A stretch of DNA of 64,000 nt from assembly GCA_947646735.1 (NCBI GenBank), contig CANTFK010000877.1, forward strand, positions 248,001 through 312,000, given 5' to 3'. Origin of the DNA: Peronospora farinosa. Lineage: Eukaryota; Oomycota; Peronosporomycetes; Peronosporales; Peronosporaceae. The notes under the pieces were generated by a model. The model saw nothing but the letters and a program-made list of their open reading frames with translations, had not been told where the DNA came from and made no database searches. Both the position numbers and the translations under genes were made by a program. Of the stretch, positions 10,582-21,018 are shown piece after piece (within the stretch, counting starts at the first letter, position 1; each line of letters starts with the position of its first letter).

Positions 10582-10740
10582 TTCATTGCAGAAAAACGTC
10601 TTGTTGCATATTGTGCAGACCATTGATGCATCATTCACCGCACAATAGGCACAATCTTTACTTGAGTCAGTTAAGAATCTCATACTCATGATTCTTGTAA
10701 GACGAATCATTAGCTCATCGTCACTGTTGTTATCTACCAT
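10582..10740 (-). pseudogene. Zinc-finger exon fragment, probably 5' end of the same decayed gene
   Basis: An open minus-strand segment from an ATG at 10740 reads MVDNNSDDELMIRLTRIMSM, then KDCAYCAVNDASMVCTICNK, TFFCNE, and ends at a perfect GTACGT donor. The four Cys pairs (CxxC, CxxC, FFC) resemble a small zinc-binding module such as that at the start of the UPF1 CH domain (CxYCxxxD...C..C...WFCN). No helicase follows; the next sequence downstream is the repeat gene described at 9770-10420. It may therefore be that gene's first exon. Function is not assignable. Confidence 0.35.
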
Positions 10741-11000
10741 AACTACTTTTGATAATGTGCGACTTGTTTCGGTCAAAGTCTGTCATAATTGACGAGACTT
10801 GCATCATTCTTTTTTTCTCACGACCATAAACAAGTCTAAGCTTCATTTTTATTGACTTAAGACTTGAAAGACTCGATAATTTGTATTCGATATTTCTATA
10901 GCGCGACATGTTGTGACGTGGAATCAAAGGATCCGATAAGTATTATATAAATGTGGCATGTAGTGAGGATTCTTCTCTTACAAAACAAGGAATCAAAATA

Positions 11001-12626
11001 CTAGGTATTATCTTCTGAGAAAAAAGATTTGCACGTCACTCTCTCGTTTAGACGACTGCACGTGACAAACGACGCTGCAACAGCAAATGCACCATGACCA
11101 GAACCTTGTCGCTCTTGCTGATGTGGATCCGAACCTACTTGTTCGCTCGAAACCACAACCGAGAACCGTTGGATCAGCTCACAGATCGTGGTATGGCCAT
11201 TGGCCTCCGCAACCATCATTGCGTCGCTGTCGTCCTTCGTGCGCTTCTCGAGGTCGGCGTCATGGCGTAGCAAGTACTCAGAAAGCGCCACTGCACCGAG
11301 TTTGGCTGCAAAGTGCAGTGGTGTGATACCACTAGCAGTCATGACGTTCACGTTGGCACCACGATCGACAAGCATCGATACAATCTCAATATTCTGAGAG
11401 ACAATGGCAGCGTGCAGAGGATAAGTGCCGCGTTTGCTACAGGCTGATACCTCGGCACCAGCATCAAGCAACATCTTGACGATATCAAGACACCCGTTGC
11501 GGCACGCTGCGACTAGTGGCGTGACTCCAGCTTCGTTTGCCTTGTTCACGCTCGCACCTTCTTCGATGAGAAGCGCAACAATTTCAATTCGTCCCATGCG
11601 GGCCGCAATGTTCAGGCATGACGAGCCATCCGCCAAGGCCGTGTTAGCGTCAGCGTAGTTTAACAAGATGAGCTGCACTGCATACGTGTGGCCAATTCGG
11701 CACGCCATGTATAGACAAATCTCCCAGCGACGCGTCTGGGTGAACTCGGGCGAGTCCAGTTCGTCAATGTCGCTTGCAAACTGACTCAGCACCTGCTCGC
11801 AAAATTCCTCCATGAACGAATGCATGGTGTGAATTCGCACGGTCTTTACCTCCAGAGCTAGAAGTAGCGGACGCTCAAGTTTTTCCTCGTCTCTTTCAGA
11901 TAATAACGAGGTCGAGTCCTCCGCAATTCGAGGTTCGACTGCGTTCGATGGGGCGGTAAGATACACTTCGCTTAGTTCAGGTACACTGTCGATGGTTTTT
12001 CCGTCATCTTTGTCTTGCCCCAGCCTACCCCGGTTAACGCATTGTTGTCTCCATCCACTCAAGACTAACGGACGATGTAGCGCAGCCGACACGTCGATCG
12101 GAAAGTGCTTCGCAGCGTCTAGAAAGTCCACGTACGTCTTGAGTACCAAACAATTAATGTCCTGCAATGCCACACTAGCAAAGGTGCTGAAAAAATCTTG
12201 TACAAGCGTGACGAAAGCTGAGAGAGCATTTCGACGCGCATTGATGGCGATGTGGTCAAGACCTGACAGCTTGGATCGAAGCGACCGACGTGATGGAAAC
12301 GCAAACGACTGCAATATCGGATGCAGTGCGTCAAACACGCAGTGGTCCTGAGCACAATGACAAGTCTGCACCAAGTTGAATGTCAGCGGATGGTAACGTC
12401 GTGTAGTTTCAAGCGGTTCATTCAGACGCTCACGAAGTGTCTTCCAGAGATGTCGGAACTGCGAATACGACCGTAAAGTCGTTAAAACCTCATTGGATGA
12501 TGACAAGGTCACCACTGGAGCACAAACACCTTTTTCATTCTTCATGAGCTTGATAACGAAAAAAATCTTAGAGCCAATGACCTCGTAACATGGTACAGTC
12601 ACATTGTACTTGTCAATCCAGTTCAT
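11001..12626 (-). CDS. PX domain and ankyrin-repeat protein
   Basis: 541 aa from the ATG at 12626 (MNWIDKYNVTV). Residues about 8-150 resemble a phox-homology (PX) phosphoinositide-binding fold: opening beta strands with YEVIGSKIFFVIKL, the RSYSQFRHLWKTLRERL helix that follows the phosphoinositide-binding Arg, and FPSRRSLRSK before the last helices. Residues about 305-500 form five to six ankyrin repeats, for example SSCLNIAARMGRIEIVALLI and TPLHFAAKLGAVALSEYLLR. A membrane-targeted scaffold role is inferred. The frame is open further upstream through a 17-bp tandem repeat without ATG, so a short upstream exon is possible. No close named homologue recognised. Confidence 0.82.
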   Translation of the reverse strand: MNWIDKYNVTVPCYEVIGSKIFFVIKLMKNEKGVCAPVVTLSSSNEVLTTLRSYSQFRHLWKTLRERLNEPLETTRRYHPLTFNLVQTCHCAQDHCVFDALHPILQSFAFPSRRSLRSKLSGLDHIAINARRNALSAFVTLVQDFFSTFASVALQDINCLVLKTYVDFLDAAKHFPIDVSAALHRPLVLSGWRQQCVNRGRLGQDKDDGKTIDSVPELSEVYLTAPSNAVEPRIAEDSTSLLSERDEEKLERPLLLALEVKTVRIHTMHSFMEEFCEQVLSQFASDIDELDSPEFTQTRRWEICLYMACRIGHTYAVQLILLNYADANTALADGSSCLNIAARMGRIEIVALLIEEGASVNKANEAGVTPLVAACRNGCLDIVKMLLDAGAEVSACSKRGTYPLHAAIVSQNIEIVSMLVDRGANVNVMTASGITPLHFAAKLGAVALSEYLLRHDADLEKRTKDDSDAMMVAEANGHTTICELIQRFSVVVSSEQVGSDPHQQERQGSGHGAFAVAASFVTCSRLNERVTCKSFFSEDNT

Positions 12627-12660
12627 GTGGTTTATTATTGCAGGATCTTCTGCCGTGTTG

Positions 12661-12731
12661 GAAAATCGAAAGAATTGGAAAATCGAAAGAATTGGAAAAT
12701 CGAAAGAATTGGAAAATCGAAAGAATTGGAA
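12661..12731. repeat. 17-bp tandem repeat, four copies
   Basis: GAAAATCGAAAGAATTG repeated four times without change, plus a partial copy. It sits 35 bp upstream of the PX-ankyrin start codon. Because 17 is not a multiple of three, the frames rotate through the array. Identical copies suggest recent slippage. Confidence 0.97.
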
Positions 12732-13559
12732 TGACACGTCAACTGGCAGATTTTTTTACCTTAAACCAACTTGTTGTCTGCTAAACCTTTGTTTGTTCAA
12801 TTCATACATGGTCGCTCCTTCATGAGAAAAAAAATATATGCAGAGAAACTGAACTGGCTTTGTCAAAATGATGTCTGCGGATGGTATGTATTTCTTCTTT
12901 GTTAGAGAATATGACACAAAAGCTTGAATGAATCTCTAAACATTTCGCCCTCTACTACATAACATCATCGAACCAACGTGTGCAATGTGCCATGGAGAGA
13001 CTGTATCTTTTTAAATACCTACTCTTAGCAACGGCTCATCTTTTAAGCTCGAGATGATCTCTTTATGTCGATCAAATAAAGAGCGTACAATGCGAAAACT
13101 TGTTACTAACCATTAAAAAAACGCTTCGTACGTTTAAAAGAAGAGTCTGGAACGTGAGAAGTGGGCAGATCGTAAATCGCCATCCACTCGTAACATTCGA
13201 CAGATTTTTCGCACCGAGATGATGAAATATACATATAAAATGTGAGGCCAGATGGTTACAGCGAAGATGCGGCATTTCGGGTTTAGGGGTCGGTAGGGTA
13301 TGTATTATCCGACAGTAACTCCCATGCGCATCTATGCACCATTTTTATATCTAAATTTTTAGTGTTAACTTATTTAAAACTCACATGTGCATCTGAACTC
13401 ACCAACATTTTTTAACTATGGAGTCGAAGCTGCAACAGGAGCCCAGTCCTTACAGCTTTCAGGCTGCTTCTCCCTTGTACATCGATGCATCTCTTCGAAT
13501 GTGCACCGCGCATGCCTATTGTATTTTCCATACCACATACGCCAACGGTTTCAAAGCAA
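12732..13559. other. Intergenic, PX-ankyrin 5' side to b5-fusion 3' side
   Basis: About 830 bp without a credible frame. It includes the presumed PX-ankyrin promoter and 5' UTR, and the 3' UTR of the next minus-strand gene. Nothing else recognised. Confidence 0.4.
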
Positions 13560-15068
13560 CTAAAAGCTCTTGAATGTGTGCTCTTGTGGTTTGATGCGCC
13601 ATGTCGTATATTGCTGCAGCTCCTCGAGAAAAGTTTCGGACGACTGCCCTGTTGGTTTAGGCATTGTAACAAGATCAAACTCGGATAACTCCCCGATGTA
13701 GAATTGCTTGAGATAGCGAAACGACTGCCGACTAGCATGATAGATCTCAAACATGATTGTCGAGTCTACGTTCATGGCTTCTTGGGCAATCAATTCCGAG
13801 CCACCTGGGTGTTCTGGAATCCATCGTGTAATGTCCAGTACCATTCCTTGCATAACAAGCCACACCTCGCCCGACTGATTGCGGCGGATGACTTCCTCCC
13901 AGCGGATAGCTTCTGTGCGCACGCGTGTCTGAAACTCGCCAAAACGCCTCTGACAAGCTTCATGTAGACCAATGCACCCCACTGTGATGGCTGCAGCTAA
14001 AAGATCATCAGTAACGGAAGGGTCAAATTGAAACTCCGTGCCGTCGTTGCGCGCTTCGTGCTCTAAATACAAAAGTACTCGATCAAACGTGCAGCAATCT
14101 ACGTCCACATCAATAGTGGTCGAGGCATCCTTGTGTACACCTTTACCTGAAAGTACAGCTGACGATAGTTTAATGCACGGAAAGAGCAATTTTTTTTTGA
14201 CTGGAAACTCCTCCTCGTCATTCGTTACTACCGTGACGACATCCGAGCGCGTTGACACTAGACCTGCAGAATCAGTTACTGCAGCATTCAGTAACTCAAA
14301 CGTTGAGGACTGACCTCCCTCTGACGATAAAAACACTTGCACATCTTCATCGACTCGACCACGATACGAGTCCGGCATGGTAAACTCCGTCTCGTCTTCA
14401 TCTTCCGCGTCGATTTCAAGGACACGAATAAAGTACCGACGGCCATCTTTATAAGGCATGACAAGTCGTTCATGCTCTGTCAGCACCCGTTGCCACGTAT
14501 ACTTGGCAAACGCCATTGCAAAGTCTTTCCCATCCGTCACAATTGGAGCAGCACGTGATTGTGTCATGGTCGAGATTCCAGCCACAGTCAATACCTCCTC
14601 ATGGTGCTCTTTAGTATCTTCTTTTTCTTCCAACAATGGACGTATTTCAATTGCTACTGCATTAACAACAGGCACACGCTCTAGAAAGAGCGTCCATTTC
14701 TCTGTCTGGAACCTGCAGAGCTCCAAATTAATCAATTGCGGCTGTGACAAGGCGATAAAACCTCTTGGAACTGCTACGTGCTGACGAACAGCTAATACAA
14801 ATTGTGCGTGCAATCTCGGATGTATTAGAACGGCTCCATCTGGTCCAGAAGCTTCAATAGGAAAATCCTCGGGATGGAGTAGAGCACAATGACGCAACGT
14901 CGAAACTTGATCGCGAGAAAGCGGCAGCTCGTCCAGTTCCTCGACACGCAGCAAACACGTCCAGACTGCAGTTGTATCTGTAGTCTTTTGCTGTTGAAGA
15001 CGGAGTGCTGCTGCTATGGCCGGTGCACGAATATCACCCGCTGGGTTGTTATTGGCATTCCATGGCAT
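13560..15068 (-). CDS. NSF-N-like / BTB-like / cytochrome b5 fusion protein
   Basis: 502 aa, single exon; the ATG at 15068 starts MPWNANNNPAGDIRAP. Residues about 35-220 resemble the N-terminal domain of NSF/CDC48-type proteins (LSRDQVSTLRHC, HAQFVLAVRQHVAVPRGFIA, then a second subdomain around MPYKDGRRYFIRVLEID). Residues about 275-385 look like a BTB/SKP1 fold (DVVTVVTNDEEEFPVKKKLL, IDVDVDCCTFDRVLLYLE, LLAAAITVGCIGLHEACQRR). Residues about 400-470 are a cytochrome b5 haem domain with both axial histidines in context: WIPEHPGG and EIYHASRQSF...YIGEL. There is no membrane anchor. An adaptor or redox-sensing role is only a guess. The b5 part is secure; the two other assignments are by pattern. 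Confidence 0.75.
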   Translation of the reverse strand: MPWNANNNPAGDIRAPAIAAALRLQQQKTTDTTAVWTCLLRVEELDELPLSRDQVSTLRHCALLHPEDFPIEASGPDGAVLIHPRLHAQFVLAVRQHVAVPRGFIALSQPQLINLELCRFQTEKWTLFLERVPVVNAVAIEIRPLLEEKEDTKEHHEEVLTVAGISTMTQSRAAPIVTDGKDFAMAFAKYTWQRVLTEHERLVMPYKDGRRYFIRVLEIDAEDEDETEFTMPDSYRGRVDEDVQVFLSSEGGQSSTFELLNAAVTDSAGLVSTRSDVVTVVTNDEEEFPVKKKLLFPCIKLSSAVLSGKGVHKDASTTIDVDVDCCTFDRVLLYLEHEARNDGTEFQFDPSVTDDLLAAAITVGCIGLHEACQRRFGEFQTRVRTEAIRWEEVIRRNQSGEVWLVMQGMVLDITRWIPEHPGGSELIAQEAMNVDSTIMFEIYHASRQSFRYLKQFYIGELSEFDLVTMPKPTGQSSETFLEELQQYTTWRIKPQEHTFKSF

Positions 15069-15367
15069 ATTGGGCTTTTTCAAATGTGAGGGTTTAAAAT
15101 TAATGAATTGGGTGATGATTATTTACTACATTTATAAAAAAAAAAAATTTTTCCAATTAGCTCCCCACTTTTGCTGTTAGTCGAGAAACGATTCTTTAGA
15201 AGTCATTTCTATCGTGTTGCCCAATACCTCATTAATTGGATAAAATCTCGAACAATATCCTAGTGGCATTGAATCGTCTGATTCTTGTGTAGCGCTTAAT
15301 CAGTATACTTAGTACTTTATAACTACTTCATCCATCTAAAGTCGTCATAATCAGATCTTCCTAAATA

Positions 15368-16584
15368 ATGCGTCGTGCAGCTTCCTCTTTCGTGTACCAT
15401 GTCCAACAACGCGGTATCTCCAACTCCTCTTGTTGTCAATGGGACCACGTGCGTCCTCACATTCATGCAAAGAATCAACGAAACATGCTGCTGCATCTTC
15501 CGCAGACTGTATCAATCATTGGCGCTCCCATGACATGTACCTGCTCTGATGTAGCGCTTAAGTAAACGTACCTTTTTTCTACTTTTAACATTATACCCTC
15601 TATCTGGGAATTGTCCTTTCTATAGACGGACAGCCTTTGCTCGGTACGGACGATGGTCCTGATCTACTACGGGAGGCGGGACTACACAAGACGCTGGTGG
15701 ATTTGGGCTGGTCCGTAGAAGAAAATGGCAATCTTAACTTTGCTGTCCCGTCTCCTAATGATCCAGTAATGGACCCGAGCTATGGCAAAGCTAAACAGTG
15801 TTTTCCCGGTCAGTCTCGAGATGATATTTAGTTTTATTATGAGGTTATTAATGATTGAAATGATGCATTAGTTGGCAATGGATTGAAGCAATTGTACGAA
15901 ATCTTCAAGCAAAAGACAGGAGAAGGCAAGTTCTGCTTGGTATTAGGAGGTGACCATACAATTGGAGCAGGATCACTTGCAGGTTTGCTATCGGTGCACC
16001 CGGATGCAGGTGTGATCTGGGTAGATGCTCATGCTGATATCAACACGCCTATGGGCTCGGACTCTGGCAATATGCACGGCATGCCAATTTCATTCCTTAT
16101 GGAAGGGATGATGGACAGCTCCAAGATTCCAGGATTCGAGTGGCTTGTTCATGGCCCGACGATGAAACCAGAACAATTGGTGTATATTGGTCTACGTGAT
16201 GTGGACAAGTTTGAACGTCAGGTAATTCATGAAAAGGGAATCAAGGCGTTTACGATGCAGGACGTGGATCGATATGGTATTGGCAAGACCATGGAAATGG
16301 CACTTGACCATCTTGGTGGTAAAAAGCAGCGTCCACTTCATGTGAGTTACGATATCGACGCGGTGGACCCGTTGGTGGCACCTTCGACGGGCACACGCGT
16401 GCGTGGTGGACTCACGTGGCGCGAAGCGCATTATGTTGCGGAAGCTGTGGGGGAGACCAACTTGTTGGTCGGACTGGACATGGTCGAGGTGAACCCGAAA
16501 CTGGCGCCGGGTGATGGTGCCCAAATCACGGTGGACATGGCACTGATGCTCATCTCGTCGGCGATGGGCAACCGCATTTTGTAG
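15368..16584 (+). CDS. Arginase
   Basis: Hydrolyses arginine to ornithine and urea with a di-manganese centre. Three exons: 15368-15536, 15626-15808, 15872-16584. All joins preserve frame (APM-T|Y-GQPLLGTDDGP; QCFP|VGNGLKQLY), giving 354 aa. Metal ligands are present in GGDHTIG, DAHADIN and SYDIDAVDP, with SGNMHG and the C-terminal DMVEVNP also typical. The N-terminal 45 residues (MRRAASSFVYHVQQRG...) are basic, Ser-rich and lack acidic residues at first, which fits a mitochondrial targeting peptide. It is convergent with the IMPACT gene (181 bp between stops). Confidence 0.95.
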
Positions 16585-16764
16585 AGCTACACAATGCTTT
16601 TGAATAATTATAGGTACTTGCGTTTATTGTCTTGCACCGCTGCGGGTATGAATAAACAATCACATTCTAAGAATCACATGACAATCAAAGGTTCTGCTTA
16701 TACTCTCATAAGGACGACTTGAAGTATTCCCATTGTATCGTTAGCGACAGTATTTGTTGCTCCA

Positions 16765-17915
16765 TTACCTCTTCTTTTTCTTCCTGGTGCCGTGGTGGAG
16801 ATTTGCCTCGTTCAAAAGCCCGTTTTCTTCCAGTACTAGTCGAGCGCATGCGTTAATGTGCTTGAAGCGATCAGGACCAAGCTTTATACCACCGTACCAT
16901 CGCGTCACCAGGATAGCCACATTCTCAGCCTTGAGCAGCTCTAGCAGGTTCGAAAGTTTGCTTCCAGCTCCGTGCTCTCCGTCCTCATCATTATCCTTAA
17001 CGATACATTCACCAATAATGCGATACGCGAGCATGTTGTGAATTGCTCGCTCAATCTTATGATCGTCAAGCACCAAAGCGAGAAACGAGCGTACGTCTTC
17101 AACGCACTTGACAGGACATGCGTGTGCGATGAAGGTACTTTTGCGGTCAACGATCGCTGTACCGTGCACTATCAGCGGTGCAATCACTGCTTCACGTTTC
17201 AAGTCACGCACCAATTGCGCTGTCCGAACACGAGGACGTAGCGTTTGCGAGTCCGACTCGAATGATTGCACGGCATCAAGTTCAGCTTTCTTAATATCGT
17301 TATCTCTGGCATTCTCTGGAGCAGTATCCAGCTCAATAGTGGTATATTTCTCCCTCACATTTTCAATCCACTCGTAAAGACAAACTTGACCACCCGATCG
17401 TTCAAAAATTGTTGTCTGTTTCACCAAATTCGTTAGAAGTTCTCAATGTCTCAGATTCTAATGAACCAGATTGCAATGTACCAGATTTTGTATGATCTCG
17501 TCTCGTTGAGCATTCGTGAGTCCAAAAGACTCGTAAATTTCAGCAACTGGGGCGTCTGTGGACGGATAACCTTGAGGCAGATGAACCAGGAGGACAATGG
17601 AACGTGGACCAGGCACTGAAATGGTAATAGATCTCGTCACACTCAGTTGATCCGAGTCACTCTTGAGCGTAATCTCATTGTCAAATATTGTCTGCACCAT
17701 CAATTCCCAGTAAATAGGGTATACATATGAACAGTATAAATCATATTCTCAGTAGTCTAAATACCTGTAAAACATCAATTTCTTCCCTCTTTTCTCGACA
17801 TGACATTACAACAACAACACACATTAACGGTATCGTAAGACAAGTTCCATACAAAAAATCAAATTAGGAGAATTTAGTGCATTTATTATACCTGAAGTTC
17901 GGCATTATCTTCCAT
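16765..17915 (-). CDS. IMPACT/YIH1 family protein (RWD + UPF0029)
   Basis: Four exons on the minus strand: 17915-17892, 17788-17765 (a 24-nt microexon), 17691-17482 and 17415-16765; 302 aa. The N-terminus reads MEDNAELQ-REEIDVLQ-TIFDNEITL, a standard RWD domain start, continuing to LVHLPQGYPSTDAP. The C-terminal UPF0029 domain contains VDRKSTFIAHACPV, HNMLAYRI, GEHGAGSKLSNLLEL and VTRWYGGIKLGPDRFKHI. In yeast and mammals these proteins bind GCN1 and restrain GCN2 kinase activation in amino-acid starvation. The same role is inferred here. The C-terminus is basic (GTRKKKKR). Exons 1 and 2 rest on splice logic and family similarity. Confidence 0.93.
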
Positions 17916-18055
17916 GGCGATTTTCAAAAAAACAAATAACGTTTGATTCAAAATCCGATTATTTTTAAGCGTTTTTTATTCGATTCAAATAATAAAAATG
18001 TTTTATTTCATCCAATCATCGATCAGTTCGATACTCTCCAGTCACTTGAACAGTA

Positions 18056-19660
18056 ATGGAGACCACCGAGAAGGTCTTCCTCGATATCCAGAGGAAGCGA
18101 CGCAAGCAAGTGAAGACTAAAGCCAAGGAAACAGGTCAATGGAAATGCTGCATGTTTAAAATTGTGCGCAAGAACCGTTACTGTAATATCTCCAGGTAAA
18201 AAAATGTATGTATTCTGTTGTATCGAAATGATTGCAAACTTTCTCATACTATGATGTATTAGAGTACCTGGCTCGCTGTTCTGTGGCAATCATTTACCCA
18301 TTACGGATGCCATTGCAAGTAAAAAGTCACAGAAGTATAAGATTACTACGCGGCATCGTATCCCGTGTCCTGTGGATGCATCGCACACTATCTACGAGTA
18401 CGATTTGGCCAAGCACGTGCTGGTATGCAATCGAGTTAAAGACGCTGATATTATGAAGAAATTGCCATATTACAGCCACAATATCAATTCTGGGACTCAT
18501 TGCACAAGTGAAGATGAGGATAAAATGTCAGTTAATACTGCAAGACAGCAAGAAATTGCTACTGAGAAGGAAGAAGAGAGCGACCATTTGATACCATCAA
18601 CAAAGGACCAGCAAGGTATCATTGACAAATTACTTGCTGTTGACTTTGCGGAACTACGCAGCCGTATTGAAGCAGCATATGAGTCTTGTATTGGTGAACT
18701 AGTGATGGAGAAACTCCATCATCAGTGCTGCGATCAGCTTTTGGAAAAAAGAAAAAAGCAGGTGCATCTAGAAACTTGTTGCGGCACATTGAACAACAAG
18801 CATCAATTATCGGACACATGGAGCAAGTGAAACTGCTGCAAGACTCGAATGCAGCGTTTGTGGAGCTTGGTGCTGGACGAGGAATGCTATCGTTAGCACT
18901 GGCTCAGATGTTCCCAGAAAGTCTGTACGTGTTGATTGATCGAGCGCATACGCGAGGCAAAGCTGATCGGTTTATTGGTGGTGAGGGCAAGGATGAAGAA
19001 GCTGCAAAGGTAAACTCTACTACGTTGCGTGCGAAGATCGATCTTCGTCATCTGAACTTTGCTGGCATGCCAGAAATTCTAGACAAACCCGTCGTGTGCA
19101 TGTCTAAGCATCTGTGCGGGGTAGCCACTGACCTATCTTTACGAGCTATCGCTCAAACAATTCCTGAGACCAATAGTGTTAAAGCGCCTGCAGGTAAAAG
19201 CAAGCCCGCTTCTGTCAGCTCTCGCTTTCAGGGTTTGGCGATTGCACTTTGCTGTCATCACGTGTGTGCGTGGAAGGACTACGTGAACCCGGCGTTCTTT
19301 CAAGCCCACGGATTCAAGGCTGAGGAATTTAAACTGCTTACTAGCATGACGTCTTGGACCACCTGCGGCATGGGCCTCGAAGGCGATGCAGTTGAGCACA
19401 TTCTTGGTATCAGGTTTGTCATGACACGTTTATATATCGCTGAAGTGAGTATGTGCTGAGGTGATAGCTAACCGATGTGCGTTCGTGGTGGTTTGTACTT
19501 CAGTAAAGATGATCGAGCACTTTTGGGACGAAAATGCAAGCGCATCATAGATGCCGGGCGCGCAGCGTATCTAGAGCATTTCGGAATGAAGACACGTCTT
19601 GTTCACTACTGTGACACCAACGACAGTCTCGAAAACTGCCTGCTGCTTGCATGGCGATAA
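18056..19660 (+). CDS. TRM13: tRNA:m4X modification enzyme TRM13, with a one-base frame break
   Basis: TRM13 2'-O-methylates position 4 of certain tRNAs. Exons 18056-18195, 18263-19413 and 19504-19660 fit. The N-terminus carries a CCCH-type finger (WKCCMFKIVRKNRYC...FCGNH) and then a CHHC finger (PCPVDASHTIYEYDLAKHVL...CN). The methyltransferase core has VELGAGRGMLSLALAQ, VCMSKHLCGVATDLSLRA and ALCCHHVC. The last exon reads ALLGRKCKRIIDAGRAAYLE ... LENCLLLAWR. Within exon 2 the frame changes by one base in a purine run (A tracts 18745-18750 and 18752-18757): upstream codons end in CDQLLEK, downstream codons resume GASRNLLRHIEQQASIIG. Either the sequence has a homopolymer error or this copy is broken. 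It is divergent from IMPACT (140 bp). Confidence 0.88.
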
Positions 19661-19775
19661 GGCAAGATGTAGGATCAGCAGCCCACGACCTCGCTGCTAT
19701 GAGATAGTAGCACCAGCCTACCCAAACAGCCATATGACAACATGTCACGCTTCGTAAAGCAATGCAACACGAGCA

Positions 19776-20702
19776 CTACATGCTCGGATTAAGGTTAATG
19801 GGAATAGGACTACGAGCAAATTTCTTGTTGCGCGAGCCCTCAATGCGCGGGTGCATTGGCGGTCGAGCTGCTCCTCTGATCCCACCTCCAAGGCCTGTTA
19901 CATCACCAAGACGAGGCGTGTTCGGCGTTTTCTGCAGCAACAATGAAAATAACACCAAGTTGGTTGCGAGATCATCAAGCTTATTGTCGTTCCAATTGGT
20001 CGCACCTGATCCTGTTTGTGAATTTCCTTCGTGACCAATTGATACTGGAGCGGCGGAAGACGCACGCCGTACTCGTTCGAGATAGGGGGCAGCGGAATAC
20101 TATTGCGCTTGTCGGCTAGCTCCATCATCAGCTACGCAATCAACATCCGACTACTTCAGTACTTTACAGGAATCAGCTTCAAATGTTCATTATCAACACG
20201 CATAACTCACGTCCCGGGGTGGCACTTGTGCATAGTGATGGTTCAACCTTGATGCAACAGCCAGCCGGATATCGTCTGGGCCAATCGTCTGTGCCAATAA
20301 CAAATTTAACAACAATTTGGGCAGCGTAACGCCTCGTTTTCTAGAGTTGTTGAGTTGTTTTGTGTTGACTCTACCTGCTTGTCCGCATACATGGAATATT
20401 CCTGAGCGTCCACAAGTATCTCGGTTACGTATCCTACATCACAAAACAATTTATTGTAATGATTTTGGCCAATTATTGGAATAAATAATACAAAGAATTG
20501 AAGTTTCCATACGGTGCATAAATTCCTGCAGCTGCGCTACGACTCGTGGTTCATATTTGTCTGCTCCCATGGACTGTAGTAGCTGTTGCATGGACAATAC
20601 ATCCAGTGGCTGCAGATTTGCCCCCTCATCACGCTCCTTTGCGTCGCCTTCGTCCTCATAGAGGCGTTTATTGCCCTTGATGATTATAGTATCGCTCCCC
20701 AT
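19776..20702 (-). CDS. TAF9: TFIID subunit TAF9
   Basis: Histone-fold subunit of TFIID and SAGA-type coactivators. Five exons on the minus strand: 20702-20513, 20433-20375, 20288-20211, 20131-20006 and 19931-19776. Every join keeps frame; 202 aa. The H3-like histone fold spans residues about 28-105: LSMQQLLQSMGADKYEPRVV, QEFMHRYVTEILVDAQEYS, then TIGPDDIRLAVASRLNHHYA. The following LPPLQYQL block is part of the conserved TAF9 C-terminal extension. The last exon (KTPNTPRLGDVTGLGGG...) is a Pro/Gly/Arg-rich tail. It is convergent with TRM13 (115 bp between stops) and divergent from the RRM gene. Confidence 0.93.
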
Positions 20703-21018
20703 TTTGGTCCAAATGAAGGAAATACCAATTGTACAAAAGGTTACAACATAAATTACACTTGGCACTATCTCAGTAATTATTTGTCTTTTCCTCGATTAAG
20801 TAGCCACTCTAGTTATGTCTTGCGATCTTAAGATACCGGTTTTTCATGGTTTTCCGACGGCGGATCGTTTTCCACCAATGAAACAAGTCACGTCATGATC
20901 TTCCTGTCTAAAGCGATTCACTAGCTTTCTCTATAGTATCTCTGTCGTCACCAATGCTTGATACGTCTCAGTTGATAATTTGAGTTATCAAGCAACAGGA
21001 CAAGACGTGGCTAAACGA

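Noticed and set aside
10582..10740. Calling the zinc-finger exon UPF1
   Set aside because: Only a short Cys pattern fits; no helicase domain follows and the neighbouring sequence is a different repeat gene.
11001..12737. Starting the PX-ankyrin protein at 12737
   Set aside because: That start is GTG, not ATG, and would translate the tandem repeat; the ATG at 12626 lies directly before the PX domain.
14458..14784. 108-codon plus-strand frame opposite the b5 fusion gene
   Set aside because: Shadow of the well-supported minus-strand gene.
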